A stretch of DNA of 64,000 nucleotides from NCBI GenBank assembly GCA_050248735.1, contig JBFWRU010000011.1, forward strand, positions 56,730 through 120,729, given 5' to 3'. This document shows positions 63,880 through 64,000 of the stretch, piece by piece; position 1 is the first letter of the stretch; every line of letters begins with the position of its first letter. Origin of the DNA: JACKFE01 sp050248735 (GTDB lineage: Bacteria > Nitrospirota > Nitrospiria > Nitrospirales > UBA8639). The notes beneath the pieces are model-generated. The model worked only from the letters and a program-made list of their open reading frames with translations. It was not told the origin of the DNA and made no database searches. The position numbers and the translations under genes were made by a program.

Positions 63880-64000
63880 TGGACCCCAATATTCGGACAG
63901 TGCGTTAAGATGGTGGACGCCCCATTTGTTCCATCATTGAGGAGAGGTCCGGAGGATGTCCAAGAAGCGGAAACGCCACAGTGCGGAATTTAAAGCGAAA
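63880..64000 (+). mobile_element. Left end of an IS3-type element (cut by window edge)
   Basis: From about 63880 (TGGACCCC, a likely terminal inverted repeat start) to the edge. GGAGG precedes an ATG at 63956, whose 15 visible codons read MSKKRKRHSAEFKAK, the usual start of IS3-family OrfA (an HTH protein). The remainder lies outside the window. Confidence 0.75.

Overview
The window looks like a chromosomal segment of a Gram-negative, outer-membrane-bearing bacterium, most likely a Nitrospira relative (Nitrospirota). This is inferred from the style of the housekeeping genes: a tolQRAB-pal-cpoB cluster, a small high-potential-type c-type cytochrome, a pterin dehydratase beside a B12/radical-SAM RiPP enzyme, a short GT35 glucan phosphorylase and a lemA-M48 pair. 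No rRNA or marker gene fixes the species.

Left part (about 0.8-33.7 kb), mostly core genome. It holds a pterin dehydratase and RiPP-type radical SAM enzyme, an MltD-like lytic transglycosylase convergent with a YfgM-like protein, tRNA-Val and tRNA-Asp, then a long co-directional run: tolQ-tolR-tolA-tolB-pal, a 608-residue coiled-coil lipoprotein, cpoB, mutL, miaA, an MTA phosphorylase, a PfkB kinase, rodZ and cdd. A small accessory patch (21.3-24.3 kb: DUF5678-like protein, retropepsin-like protease, Lys-rich peptide, P63C protein, IS1-type transposase) interrupts it. After that come a cytochrome c, a HEAT-repeat protein, glucan phosphorylase, a UvrD/PcrA helicase, a secreted HExxH protein, tRNA-Arg and tRNA-Lys.

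Right part (33.7-62.95 kb), two tandem elements at tRNA-Lys. The last 47 bases of the tRNA-Lys gene (33657-33703) recur perfectly at 45315-45361 and with three mismatches at 62902-62948. Island A (33.7-45.3 kb) has a tyrosine integrase and an excisionase-like HTH protein next to the tRNA. Its cargo is AT-rich: a lipoprotein, a GIY-YIG protein, an unknown conserved protein, a beta-helix/membrane protein, a CPBP protease, and a 1100-residue secreted protein with near-identical 651-bp tandem repeats. Segment B (45.4-62.9 kb) has no integrase. It carries lemA-M48, then a surface-polysaccharide locus: a nucleotide-sugar epimerase, several glycosyltransferases, a GT4-GT2-FkbM fusion, a decayed copy of part of that fusion, and a Wzm/Wzt ABC exporter. 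Both right junctions share about 190 bp of related sequence with an 11-bp-spaced TGTGATA repeat.

Beyond the third att-like copy lie a multi-pass membrane protein and the first bases of an IS3-type element cut by the window edge.

Functionally, the left part serves envelope integrity (Tol-Pal, RodZ, MltD, CpoB), DNA and tRNA maintenance (MutL, MiaA, UvrD) and purine/pyrimidine salvage. The right part looks like a swappable surface-glycan and accessory-function locus built by repeated insertion at one tRNA. All functional calls rest on reading the translated sequence by eye; no database search was run.
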